From Gammaproteobacteria bacterium 42_54_T18 (lineage in GTDB: Bacteria; Pseudomonadota; Gammaproteobacteria; Pseudomonadales; Ketobacteraceae): DNA of 42,069 nt. The stretch is taken from the NCBI GenBank assembly GCA_002163245.1, contig MAAL01000144.1, forward strand, positions 1 to 42,069, given 5' to 3'. The translations under genes and the position numbers were made by a program. Shown piece by piece: positions 24,918-33,096 of this stretch (position 1 is its first letter; the number at the start of each line of letters is the position of its first letter). Below the pieces are notes generated by a model. The model was not told the DNA's origin, ran no database searches, and worked only from the letters and a program-made list of their open reading frames with translations.

Positions 24918-26588
24918 TCACTCCACTCCCGCAACAACCTGCATCGTATTTCTGTGAGTATAGATCGGCAGTGATAACTGACCTTTCACCGATGCACTGG
25001 AAAACCACCCTTCTGGATTAAACCAATACTGAGAAGAAAACCCTTGTAGCACGATACCTATGGTATCTCCTTTATCTAACTGGCTAGAAATCGCAGGCAT
25101 ATCCAAGTCATAATAACCATCTCCCGGCAACGGAGTGTATTGCTCACTTAACACATGAATATAGGGGCTTCCATTTTTACGTACACCTACGGCAGCAAAT
25201 AAAACCCCATCTTTTCCATCAACATTTGTTTTTAACGTGAGTTTTGCTTTCGGGATCCCAAGGACATACCCTGTTTCTTCTACCACTTTTAGTGGTAAAA
25301 AACCTGGACGAAGTGTTCCGCCCTCCAGCGTCTGGTCTTCTAATGCTGGCGTCTCACGGGGAAAAGATACCGCACCTAACAAATGGTCAACAGGCTCTAG
25401 TAACATTTCAAACCAACCCGTTTGAATTAAGCTCACCTCAGTTTCTTCGAATGCCAATACATCTCCCCCCACCGGAACAGATTTTACAATCAAACCTTCA
25501 GTATCAGAAAACGTCAGACAGATATTCGGGATTGGATTAAGTGGAGGTATACCTCGTAGCTTTTCATTCCACCATTGCACAATCATATCAACGGTTTGAA
25601 ATTTCTGATCTCCGCAAACGATCGTTCCTTGTGTGTTAAACAACGGCAGCCCCGACCACGCCTGTGATGGCCAAGGTAAAATGTGCCCGTCCTGTATGCC
25701 AATTAGACGAACATCCCTTCCCCCCTTTAACGCACAATCTCGATTTTTCACCGCTTGGTTAATTGAAAAAACCGTATCCCGAAACCCTTGCAGTAACAAC
25801 ATATCTGCCTGAGGATGTTGACCCTTTTCACAAAAATAACGAGGGCTTCGTTTTACAAGGTCTTGCTTTGCTTCTTCATTCATTTTTCCATTTATCAAAG
25901 CAAGATATTCGTCATCTAACATCTTTCCAAAATCAAACCCACTGGTAATACCTCCCGCCCCCATTAGGATTGCACCCCAATATGTTTTTACATGATCATT
26001 TGGCGCAATCGATTCTGCCAGGTCATACCATGTAGCAATAGGCACCAGTGCATCAATGCGAGCATCCTGAATGCTTGCCATAATTTGTGCTCCACCGCCG
26101 TAGCTTTCACCCACCATACCAATGGCTAGGTCTCCGGTAGCATCTTTACTTACACGAGGAAGGTGGCGTTCAACCCAATCAATAACAGAACTCACATCTT
26201 TTACTTCATAATCTGGGTCCATCAACATGACGTCGCCGTCACTTTCTCCAAAACCACGCTGATCAAATGAAACAACCCAATATCCATTTTTCCATGCCGC
26301 TAAACTGGCTTCCCCTGTAAGAATCAATTGCCCGTATATACTCACTGGTCTAGGCATACGAAAACCACCAAAACCATGAGTGGATACAATAACAGGAGCA
26401 TCTTCCCCCACAGCTAACGCCGGTTGATAAACGGTTGCCGCTATAAACAAACCGTCGTGGGTAGGGATTTTTACTTGAAAATACTGTGACTCTAGCTCGG
26501 CATTTGGGTTTGGATACTGGGTTTTAATATCCACCACTGAACACGCAGATAGCCATATGCTTAGTGCAAGTAGCATCAGTTTTTTCAT
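24918..26588 (-). CDS. CocE/NonD-type alpha/beta hydrolase lipoprotein (X-Pro dipeptidyl-peptidase S15 domain)
   Basis: The protein has 556 residues from the ATG at 26588, which has an excellent AAGGAGG site; 15 upstream in-frame codons are not needed. The lipobox LSAC puts the lipidated Cys at residue 16, so it is membrane-anchored and extracytoplasmic. The alpha/beta hydrolase core has FDQRGFGESDG, the nucleophile S162 in VGESYGGG, and the probable acid D271 (QGFRDTVF) and base H302 (QDGHILPW). A beta-rich C-terminal domain follows (about 370-556), as in CocE/S15 proteins. It probably cleaves an ester, amide or proline-containing peptide. The family alone does not give the substrate. Confidence 0.88.
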   Translation of the reverse strand: MKKLMLLALSIWLSACSVVDIKTQYPNPNAELESQYFQVKIPTHDGLFIAATVYQPALAVGEDAPVIVSTHGFGGFRMPRPVSIYGQLILTGEASLAAWKNGYWVVSFDQRGFGESDGDVMLMDPDYEVKDVSSVIDWVERHLPRVSKDATGDLAIGMVGESYGGGAQIMASIQDARIDALVPIATWYDLAESIAPNDHVKTYWGAILMGAGGITSGFDFGKMLDDEYLALINGKMNEEAKQDLVKRSPRYFCEKGQHPQADMLLLQGFRDTVFSINQAVKNRDCALKGGRDVRLIGIQDGHILPWPSQAWSGLPLFNTQGTIVCGDQKFQTVDMIVQWWNEKLRGIPPLNPIPNICLTFSDTEGLIVKSVPVGGDVLAFEETEVSLIQTGWFEMLLEPVDHLLGAVSFPRETPALEDQTLEGGTLRPGFLPLKVVEETGYVLGIPKAKLTLKTNVDGKDGVLFAAVGVRKNGSPYIHVLSEQYTPLPGDGYYDLDMPAISSQLDKGDTIGIVLQGFSSQYWFNPEGWFSSASVKGQLSLPIYTHRNTMQVVAGVE

Positions 26589-26836
26589 ACCATCCTCCTT
26601 ATTATTGTTATTGCAAGAGCCAACACCCAGCACAACACCCTGCTAGACTTGGTGGTCGAAAAAACATCTTATAGCGCCATCAAAGCAAACGGTAGGGTCA
26701 AAAAACACTACAACAAGTCGCTTCAGCCAATTACAATGACAACTATCTGATTCAAAAGAGAAAACAATAAAATTCTCCGGAAATCTATCGATAACCCTCC
26801 TAATTTACATTATTACTACGGGCACTCTTTATTGTT

Positions 26837-27268
26837 ATGTCAGACACTCAAAACCTGGGATATCAAGATAGTGATATTCGCACTATCTTACAAAATACAA
26901 AAAACATTGCCTTAGTGGGTGCTAGTAATAAAGCGCACCGTGCTAGTTATCGGGTAATGGCATTTCTGCAAAGCAAACAGTATCAAGTCATTCCAGTTAA
27001 CCCAAAACTGGCAGGTAATAAGTTATTAGGGGAAACCGTATACGCATCATTGACCGATGTACCAAACGCTATTGATATGGTGGATATTTTTCGAAATTCT
27101 GAGGCGGCGGGTTTAATTGCCGAAGAAGCGATTCAAGTATCCCCCAAGGTCATTTGGATGCAATTGGGTGTTATTAATATAGAAGCGGCGCGCAAAGCAG
27201 AAAATGCAGGCATCCAAGTCATCATGGACAGATGCCCAAAGATAGAATATGTGCGCGTTTGTATGTAG
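26837..27268 (+). CDS. CoA-binding protein (YccU-like)
   Basis: The 143-residue Rossmann-fold protein matches the CoA_binding family: IALVGASNKAHRASYRVMAFLQSKQYQVIPVNP, then GETVYASLTDVPNAIDMVDIFRNSEAA, VIWMQLGVINIEAARKAENAGI and a closing VIMDRCPKIEY. These small proteins bind CoA or nucleotides; the physiological role is not established. No good ribosome site is visible before the ATG. The stop codon abuts the stop of the convergent Lrp-type gene, so the two share no intergenic base and no terminator. Confidence 0.9.
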   Translation: MSDTQNLGYQDSDIRTILQNTKNIALVGASNKAHRASYRVMAFLQSKQYQVIPVNPKLAGNKLLGETVYASLTDVPNAIDMVDIFRNSEAAGLIAEEAIQVSPKVIWMQLGVINIEAARKAENAGIQVIMDRCPKIEYVRVCM

Positions 27269-27754
27269 CTATTCCAAATATTCCAATGGCAACGGCGAGT
27301 GGTCAATAACTTTACGTAAAACAAAGCTTGAATGAACGCCAGTAACACCCTCTATTCGTGTTAACCGTCCCAATAGAAACTCTTGATATCGATCCATATC
27401 CGGTACAACAATTTTTAATAAATAGTCCGATGATTGCCCCGTGATCAACGCGCACTCCAATACTTCTGGGTAAGCACACACTTCTTTTTCAAACCGCTCG
27501 AAACGGTCTGGGGTATGACGGTCCATGCTGATAAATAGCAACGCTGTCAGCTTTAACCCTAATTTCTCTGGATTTAACAGCGTGACATGACGGTCAATAT
27601 AACCACCATCCTCTAGCTGCTTCACTCTTCTAGAACAAGGTGATGGGGATAACCCAACTAGCTCTGCCAATTCCAAATTACTGATTCTTCCATCTCGCTG
27701 CATTTCAGCCAAAATACGCTTATCGGTACGATCCAACACCATAACATTACCCAT
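27269..27754 (-). CDS. Lrp/AsnC family transcriptional regulator
   Basis: The protein has 161 residues from the ATG at 27754, which has AAGGG at good distance; 11 more upstream codons are open but unsupported. The AsnC-type winged HTH is at about residues 5-60: LDRTDKRILAEMQRDGRISNLELAELVGLSPSPCSRRVKQLEDGGYI. The RAM ligand domain follows, with ALITGQSSDYLLKIVVPDMDRYQEF and GVTGVHSSFVLRKV. Lrp-type proteins sense amino acids and often act globally or on a neighbour. The divergent leuA gene, 398 nt away, makes leucine-pathway control possible. Confidence 0.93.
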   Translation of the reverse strand: MGNVMVLDRTDKRILAEMQRDGRISNLELAELVGLSPSPCSRRVKQLEDGGYIDRHVTLLNPEKLGLKLTALLFISMDRHTPDRFERFEKEVCAYPEVLECALITGQSSDYLLKIVVPDMDRYQEFLLGRLTRIEGVTGVHSSFVLRKVIDHSPLPLEYLE

Positions 27755-28041
27755 CAAAAACCCTTTAAATACCATTATACAGCACAACTATTCAATAAAT
27801 TCATAAATTATAGATAATCATTGCGCAAAACAGCGATTTTAATGGCATATTTGCAACCACTCACCAACAAAAGCACTCTATACTTCTTTCACTGGTTAAG
27901 CAGCAAGCAAGGCAACGGTTTATCCAACCCAAACGGCACCCAAAAGGTACCACCCGCTTCTGTAATGGCTTTATCAAAGTCTACACAACCATTTCTAGTC
28001 ATATAGACACACAACCTCTTCCCTACAATCAGGAATCCTCC
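27755..28041. other. Upstream region of leuA (287 nt)
   Basis: This A+T-rich stretch lies between the divergent Lrp-type and leuA genes. I could not fix a promoter with confidence. It probably carries the promoters of both genes and the binding sites of the Lrp-type regulator. No gene longer than a few codons is supported on the plus strand; one minus-strand frame through here is rejected. Confidence 0.5.
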
Positions 28042-28071
28042 ATGATTTTCGCCACACAACGACTTGCATAG
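28042..28071 (+). CDS. Possible 9-codon leader peptide upstream of leuA
   Basis: ATG at 28042 codes MIFATQRLA and stops with TAG at 28069-28071, with AGGA about 8 nt before the ATG. The stop codon's last base is the first base of a GC-rich hairpin. The placement is typical of a ribosome-sensing leader, but it has only one Leu codon, so classical leucine attenuation is not obvious. Confidence 0.35.
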   Translation: MIFATQRLA

Positions 28072-28091
28072 CCACCGGTACTGCCGGTGGC
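28071..28091 (+). promoter_or_regulatory. GC-rich hairpin in the leuA leader
   Basis: GCCACCGG (28071-28078) pairs perfectly with CCGGTGGC (28084-28091) around TACTG. It is followed by ATCCCGTTTTACC, a weak U-rich tract, and lies 61 nt before the leuA ATG. It could be an attenuator or a leader stability element. Confidence 0.5.
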
Positions 28092-28152
28092 ATCCCGTTT
28101 TACCTTTCTTTGCACTTTTACCTTTATTAATGACAATCACGGGATTCGCGTC

Positions 28153-29904
28153 ATGGCGTTTAATCATAAAAAATATCAACCGTTCCACCCTATTCAAAAA
28201 ACTGATCGACAATGGCCTAATAAACAAATTACAGAAGCCCCTAAATGGTGTGCCGTTGATTTGCGAGATGGCAACCAAGCATTAATAGAGCCTATGAATG
28301 TCGATCAAAAAGTCGCTTTGTTTCAACTACTTGTTAAATGTGGATTTAAAGAAATTGAAGTTGGCTTTCCCGCTGCGAGCCAACCGGATTTTGACTTCGT
28401 AAGAAAAATCATCGATGAGAATATGATTCCTCACGACGTAAGTATTCAAGCATTAACACAGGCCCGTGAACCTTTAGTTGAAAGAACGTTTGAAGCATTA
28501 AATGGTGCTAAGAAAGCGGTAGTACACGTTTATAATTCAACATCTCCTGTACAACGTGACCGAGTATTTGGATTAGACAAAGCGGGCATTAAAGCCATTG
28601 CGGTTGCTGGTGCCACAATGGTTCAAAATATCTCTCACAGGTACCCTGACACTCAGTGGAATTTTGAGTACTCACCCGAAAGTTTTAGCGCTACCGAACC
28701 TGATTTTGCACTTGATGTGTGTAATGCCGTGCTTGATGTTTGGCAGCCCAACCCATCACAACGAGCAATTATTAATTTGCCTGCAACCGTGGAATGCACA
28801 ACTCCCAATGTCTTCGCTGATCAGGTGGAATTTATCCACGAACGCATCCGTTACCGAGAGTGGATAGATATTAGTGTTCACACCCACAACGATCGTGGAT
28901 GTGCTGTAGCAGCGGCAGAGTTGGCGGTTATGGCCGGAGCTGACAGAGTGGAAGGCACATTACTTGGCAATGGCGAGCGTACTGGTAATATGGATATTGT
29001 CATCATGGCAATGAACTTATATACCCAAGGTATTAACCCTGAATTAAATTTAGCCGATATGGACGAAATTATTCGTACCGTTAAAGGCTGCACAAACATT
29101 CCTGTTCACCCACGACATCCATGGGCCGGAGAATTAGTCTTTACGGCTTTTTCAGGAAGCCACCAAGATGCCATTAATAAATGTTTGCAACAGCAAAAAG
29201 CAACCGCACCTTGGCAAGTGGCTTACCTTCCCATTGACCCAATAGACCTTGGTCGTAGCTATCAAGAAATCATTCGCGTCAATAGTCAGTCAGGAAAAGG
29301 TGGTGCCGCATTTATCTTACAGAACGAATATGGCTTACATATGCCTCGTTGGTTGCAGTTAGCCTTTAGTCCCGTAGTTCAAAAAGCCACCGAACATCAT
29401 CAGGGAGCGTTGAGCCCTGAAACTATTCATGAGTTGTTCTTGTCATCATTTTCACCCGATGCCCCCTGGGTATTAGAACACTACAATTGGGACGATCAGA
29501 AAGGACTAACGGCAACGATAAACTCACAAGATTCACCTAGCGGGCAACCTTATGAGTTAAACGAAAAAAGTGACGGGCCATTACATGCATTCGTATCAGC
29601 AATGAGCAAACAGACTGGTTTCAACATAGAGATTCAGGACTATGAAGAGCATGCAATTCATAGTCCTGCTCAAGATGAAACACATCAAACAGGGAGTCAG
29701 GCTCAAGCCGCCACCTATATCAATATAAAAATTAATGGCGTTAACGCCTACGGTACAGCCATAGCAACCGATACTCTAGGAGCAGCCTTGCAGGCTTGTC
29801 TTTCTGCGATAAACTATGCCGTTATTAACGATGTCATAACAAATAATGTCGTGAAAGATAATGAAGTTGAATGTAAAACACCTACATTACAACAATCCGC
29901 GTAA
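28153..29904 (+). CDS. leuA: 2-isopropylmalate synthase
   Basis: Condenses acetyl-CoA with 2-oxoisovalerate, the first committed step of leucine synthesis. The protein has 583 residues from the ATG at 28153; earlier in-frame ATGs lie in the leader hairpin. The TIM-barrel catalytic domain starts APKWCAVDLRDGNQALIEPMN (catalytic R-D-x-N), continues with EVGFPAASQPDFDFVR, and has the metal-binding SVHTHNDRGCAVAAAELAVMAGADRVEGTLLGNGERTGN. This matches the LeuA type 2 branch, which keeps KWCAVDLRDGNQ. The C-terminal LeuA regulatory domain (about 440-560) has an inserted polar stretch (about 505-525). Leucine feedback is likely for the family. The cupin gene follows after 23 nt. Confidence 0.95.
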   Translation: MAFNHKKYQPFHPIQKTDRQWPNKQITEAPKWCAVDLRDGNQALIEPMNVDQKVALFQLLVKCGFKEIEVGFPAASQPDFDFVRKIIDENMIPHDVSIQALTQAREPLVERTFEALNGAKKAVVHVYNSTSPVQRDRVFGLDKAGIKAIAVAGATMVQNISHRYPDTQWNFEYSPESFSATEPDFALDVCNAVLDVWQPNPSQRAIINLPATVECTTPNVFADQVEFIHERIRYREWIDISVHTHNDRGCAVAAAELAVMAGADRVEGTLLGNGERTGNMDIVIMAMNLYTQGINPELNLADMDEIIRTVKGCTNIPVHPRHPWAGELVFTAFSGSHQDAINKCLQQQKATAPWQVAYLPIDPIDLGRSYQEIIRVNSQSGKGGAAFILQNEYGLHMPRWLQLAFSPVVQKATEHHQGALSPETIHELFLSSFSPDAPWVLEHYNWDDQKGLTATINSQDSPSGQPYELNEKSDGPLHAFVSAMSKQTGFNIEIQDYEEHAIHSPAQDETHQTGSQAQAATYINIKINGVNAYGTAIATDTLGAALQACLSAINYAVINDVITNNVVKDNEVECKTPTLQQSA

Positions 29905-29927
29905 ATCCGCATTTAGGTTAATGTCAC

Positions 29928-30263
29928 ATGGTCAAAAACAACCTTTTTTCGCAGCTACCTCAAGACCTTTCTTCAGAAGTATTTGAGACGTTGGCACAAG
30001 GTAGCAGTGTAAAAATTGAACGCATTATATCAGATGGCCATAGCACCGAAGATAACCAATGGTATGACCAGGATGACCACGAGTGGGTCATCCTGTTACA
30101 AGGCAGTGCTACCATTAAGTTCGCTGGCAGCACTGCAACTAACTCCTCGTTAACTTACCTTTCCCCCGGGGACTACATCAACATCCCCGCACATACCAAA
30201 CACCGGGTAGAATCTACCAATTCCGGCGATATTACTGTTTGGCTCGCGATTCATTATCAGTAA
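29928..30263 (+). CDS. Cupin domain protein
   Basis: The protein has 111 residues with a single cupin barrel. Motif 1 is around WYDQDDHEWVILLQGSATIKF (with D/H residues that could bind metal) and motif 2 around LSPGDYINIPAHTKHRVES, which has the usual Pro-Gly and two His. It lies 23 nt after leuA in the same direction, probably co-transcribed. The family is too diverse to give a reaction; a metal-dependent or sensory role is possible. It is cytosolic. Confidence 0.9.
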   Translation: MVKNNLFSQLPQDLSSEVFETLAQGSSVKIERIISDGHSTEDNQWYDQDDHEWVILLQGSATIKFAGSTATNSSLTYLSPGDYINIPAHTKHRVESTNSGDITVWLAIHYQ

Positions 30264-30505
30264 ATATTGTAGTTCAGTGCATTTTTATCACTTTTGATAC
30301 CATTTAGGCTATTTTCTCTACAAACCATACCAAAAGCGCTAGAATCAAGCGATAAACAACCGCTAGATGTGGGCTAACCAATTACAAATCATTACATTTG
30401 ATAAGTACATTTCATGGACGAAGCCTTGGTTTAATGGAACACTACCGCCCCGACGGCATGTCCTGTTCATGTCCCGTTTACGTATGCGCCAGACGCCGGA
30501 GCAAG

Positions 30506-31723
30506 ATGACTAATTTTGACGACATTCGCCCTTACAGGGACAACGAAGTACGTGATGTAATTGAAAGATTACTGAATGGGCCAGACCTCATTCATACCAT
30601 GCTGCATCACAAGTTCCCTAACATATCTTCTTGGGCTGAATTACCACTTTCGTTAGCGGTAAGATGGCTCATAAAGCGCGAATTAAAATCCGTAAATACC
30701 GTCCATGACTTTCAAACATTGTTGGCCAAATACTTATCCGCTAATGTTAAAAAAACCACATCGGGATTCACCTCTAGCGGCCTTGACCAACTCGATCCAA
30801 CTCAGAACTATACCTTTATCAGCAACCACCGCGACATTGCAATGGACCCTGCTTTTCTTAACATGGCATTGCATCAAGCCGGTAGAGATACGGTTGAAAT
30901 AGCCATTGGTGATAATTTATTAGCAAAACCGTTAGTCTCAGATCTAATGCGGCTAAACAAAAGTTTTACCGTGCAACGGTCCGTTCAGGGCATAAAGAAC
31001 AAGTACAAAGCATTCACAAACTTATCTTCTTATATCAATAGTCGTTTAGAGCAAGATTCATCTATTTGGATTGCTCAACGAGAAGGTCGCGCAAAGGATG
31101 GTGTTGATAAAACAGATCCCGCCATCATAAAAATGCTAACTATGTTCGGCAAGAAAAAACGTATTAGCTTCTCTGAGGCCATCAACAAACTTAATATAGT
31201 GCCAGTCTCTATTTCCTATGAGTTTGACCCCTGTGACTTATTAAAAGCTGAAGAGTTACAAACTACAGAACAACATGGTCAATATGAAAAAGCCGAAGGG
31301 GAAGATGTTCAAAGCATCATCAATGGCATTTCAAAACCCAAAGGTCAGGTCCATGTTAGCTTTGGTACTCCGATAACCGGTGAATTTGAAACCGCCGAAG
31401 CAGTTGCAGATTTGATCGACCTACAAGTATTGAGCAACTATCAATTACACGTATCTAACCTTGTGGCTTTTGAACAGCTTGATCTAAAAAATACACTGTT
31501 CAATGGTTTGCAGAGCGACAACCTAAAACAGATTCAAGAAAAAGCCCAACAAGCTCTACAGAAATGGCGCAGCAAAAATGCAACGGAATACAGCGAACAA
31601 GCTGCTGAATTTACCCAGCGCATTCAGCAATACCCTCAACGACTCCAATCTTACATCTTAGTCATGTATGCCAATCCGCTGATTGAAAAGTATCGCATGC
31701 AAATGGAATCAATGTCCGCATAA
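30506..31723 (+). CDS. PlsC-like glycerophospholipid acyltransferase family protein
   Basis: The protein has 405 residues from the ATG at 30506, with GGAG 7 nt upstream; a longer frame reaches 30398 but its first 36 residues are arginine- and cysteine-rich and have no match. The acyltransferase block has SNHRDIAMDPAFLN (His-x-Asp catalytic region, variant of H-x4-D) and IWIAQREGRAKDG, with a proline-rich beta segment VPVSISYEFDPCD. Acyl groups would be moved to a glycerol-phosphate acceptor. Two charged helical tails follow. It lacks a clear membrane segment. The exact acceptor is unknown. Confidence 0.85.
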   Translation: MTNFDDIRPYRDNEVRDVIERLLNGPDLIHTMLHHKFPNISSWAELPLSLAVRWLIKRELKSVNTVHDFQTLLAKYLSANVKKTTSGFTSSGLDQLDPTQNYTFISNHRDIAMDPAFLNMALHQAGRDTVEIAIGDNLLAKPLVSDLMRLNKSFTVQRSVQGIKNKYKAFTNLSSYINSRLEQDSSIWIAQREGRAKDGVDKTDPAIIKMLTMFGKKKRISFSEAINKLNIVPVSISYEFDPCDLLKAEELQTTEQHGQYEKAEGEDVQSIINGISKPKGQVHVSFGTPITGEFETAEAVADLIDLQVLSNYQLHVSNLVAFEQLDLKNTLFNGLQSDNLKQIQEKAQQALQKWRSKNATEYSEQAAEFTQRIQQYPQRLQSYILVMYANPLIEKYRMQMESMSA

Positions 31724-31763
31724 ATAAACATGCCATAAGAGAAAATAACTAAGGCCGCACCTT

Positions 31764-32417
31764 ATGAATGAATTCAATTCTTCCACGTTTGGTGCGGCAC
31801 ATATATTGCCGCTGGACAATAACAGCGGTTTCAATCGCTCCATATCCATATCAAGTACACGAATAGACGCGAACCTTATTCAAGTTCGCGGTGAACTTAT
31901 TGACACTCGCCAAGATTTTGAAGCCCCAGAAAAATCTATCCTTGTACATAACATAGTCGCAAGAATCACCTTTCAATTAAGTGACAACATCATTACCGCA
32001 GCAGAATTTGGCTTGCCCAAAATGGCTTTTGAAGGGATGTGCGAGAAACTCCCAACTTCTGCAGATGAGCTCGTTGGCCTAAATATTTTAAAAGGTTTAA
32101 GTTTTAAAATTCGTGCGCTATATGCTGGACCTCGATCTTGCTTTCACCTGTCATCACTATTGCAAGCTATCTTACCTGCTTGCTCTCAAGCACGGTGTTG
32201 GAATAATGATTTTAAAGAGATGGACGAGAAGCTACCATCGAACCTTGTCCCCCAGGCAATGGACACCATGTACAAATCCGTTAAAAACAGTTGCCACGCA
32301 TGGTCTGCCAAAGACGGAGGGATAACCAAGGATTTTGAAGCGAATAATTATAGCCCTATGCTTGAGAGAACGTCACCTCGGCTATTGGGGCGATGGAAAC
32401 AAGAAAACAATGAATAA
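31764..32417 (+). CDS. DUF2889 domain-containing protein
   Basis: The 217-residue protein fits DUF2889: FNRSISISSTRIDANLIQVRGELIDTRQDFE at the start, then GPRSCFHLSSLLQAILP, the family's Cys/His-containing segment, and AMDTMYKSVKNSCHAW. The function of the family is not known. It lies 40 nt downstream of the acyltransferase gene, so probably in the same transcript. There is no signal peptide. The middle is Cys/His-containing, and metal binding is conceivable but unproven. Confidence 0.75.
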   Translation: MNEFNSSTFGAAHILPLDNNSGFNRSISISSTRIDANLIQVRGELIDTRQDFEAPEKSILVHNIVARITFQLSDNIITAAEFGLPKMAFEGMCEKLPTSADELVGLNILKGLSFKIRALYAGPRSCFHLSSLLQAILPACSQARCWNNDFKEMDEKLPSNLVPQAMDTMYKSVKNSCHAWSAKDGGITKDFEANNYSPMLERTSPRLLGRWKQENNE

Positions 32418-32448
32418 CAATCTTTTAAGAGAACCTTAAAAGAGAGCT

Positions 32449-32976
32449 TTAAAAAATACACTCCTGTCCATATTGAGTACTGTAACGTTTATACTTAGGG
32501 TCTTGCATTGAATAACCGTCTCGCTTTCCTGCTAGATAGGCACAACGCTTTTTCTTTGCGGATTGCTCATAGCTTTTTGTAGATGCAGATCTATAAGAGC
32601 GGGATTTACGATACGTCGGTGTTGGCGCGGTTGTTCTAAGCTGATTTGCTGCACTTTGATTCCGCATCATTGCATCCTTCCCGCCACTAAGTACGGTAAG
32701 TTCCTGTAAGTCCTCATCGATCCGTTCAGATCCACCGACATCTTGTTCGCCATAGTGCACAACACCCTGATCATCCGTCCATTTAAAGACTTTCTGGACT
32801 CGCTTGGGCTCTGGTTTAGGTTCTGGAACAACGATTTTAGATTCGACTGCGACAGGCATAACAACAGGCTGGCAAGTCTCATGCTCAGGTAGAGCCAAGC
32901 ATAAAATTGCTTGGCGCTTTGGATAAGCAACAAAAGCGAGTACTGCGATGAGGATACCGAGGATAAATGTTTTCAC
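32449..32976 (-). CDS. DUF4124 domain-containing protein
   Basis: The protein has 175 residues. An N-terminal hydrophobic segment (MKTFILGILIAVLAFVAYPK) acts as signal or anchor, and Cys residues follow at positions 26 and 36. The DUF4124 core (about residues 64-92) is VFKWTDDQGVVHYGEQDVGG, typical of this small envelope-associated family, usually W/Y-K-W-x-D-x-x-G. A basic Ser/Arg-rich tail with further Cys follows. Function is not known. It is located downstream of the LRR giant gene in the same direction, but a separate unit is likely. Confidence 0.85.
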   Translation of the reverse strand: MKTFILGILIAVLAFVAYPKRQAILCLALPEHETCQPVVMPVAVESKIVVPEPKPEPKRVQKVFKWTDDQGVVHYGEQDVGGSERIDEDLQELTVLSGGKDAMMRNQSAANQLRTTAPTPTYRKSRSYRSASTKSYEQSAKKKRCAYLAGKRDGYSMQDPKYKRYSTQYGQECIF

Positions 32977-33028
32977 AAAAAGAGATCTACTTTGATTTAC
33001 GTATTGGTAGTGTAGCTGACATTAGATA

Positions 33029-33079
33029 CCAAGAGTACAACGTAGAAAAGTAAAAAACCTCTCAAAGCTATACTCTTGG
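33029..33079. repeat. 9-bp inverted repeat after the LRR gene
   Basis: CCAAGAGTA (33029-33037) pairs with TACTCTTGG (33071-33079) around a 33-nt loop, which on the minus strand contains GGTTTTTTACTTTT. It could contribute to termination of the LRR gene, but the loop is long. Confidence 0.4.
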
Positions 33080-33096
33080 CATCATTACTAGACTAC

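Noticed and set aside
24918-26588. Assignment of the hydrolase as a cocaine esterase
   Set aside because: The CocE/S15 family fold is clear, but the family covers many esters and peptides, so only the fold and triad are claimed.
27889-28278. 129-residue minus-strand frame across the leuA leader
   Set aside because: It overlaps the leuA leader, hairpin and start region and shows no family pattern or ribosome site; it looks like a chance frame.
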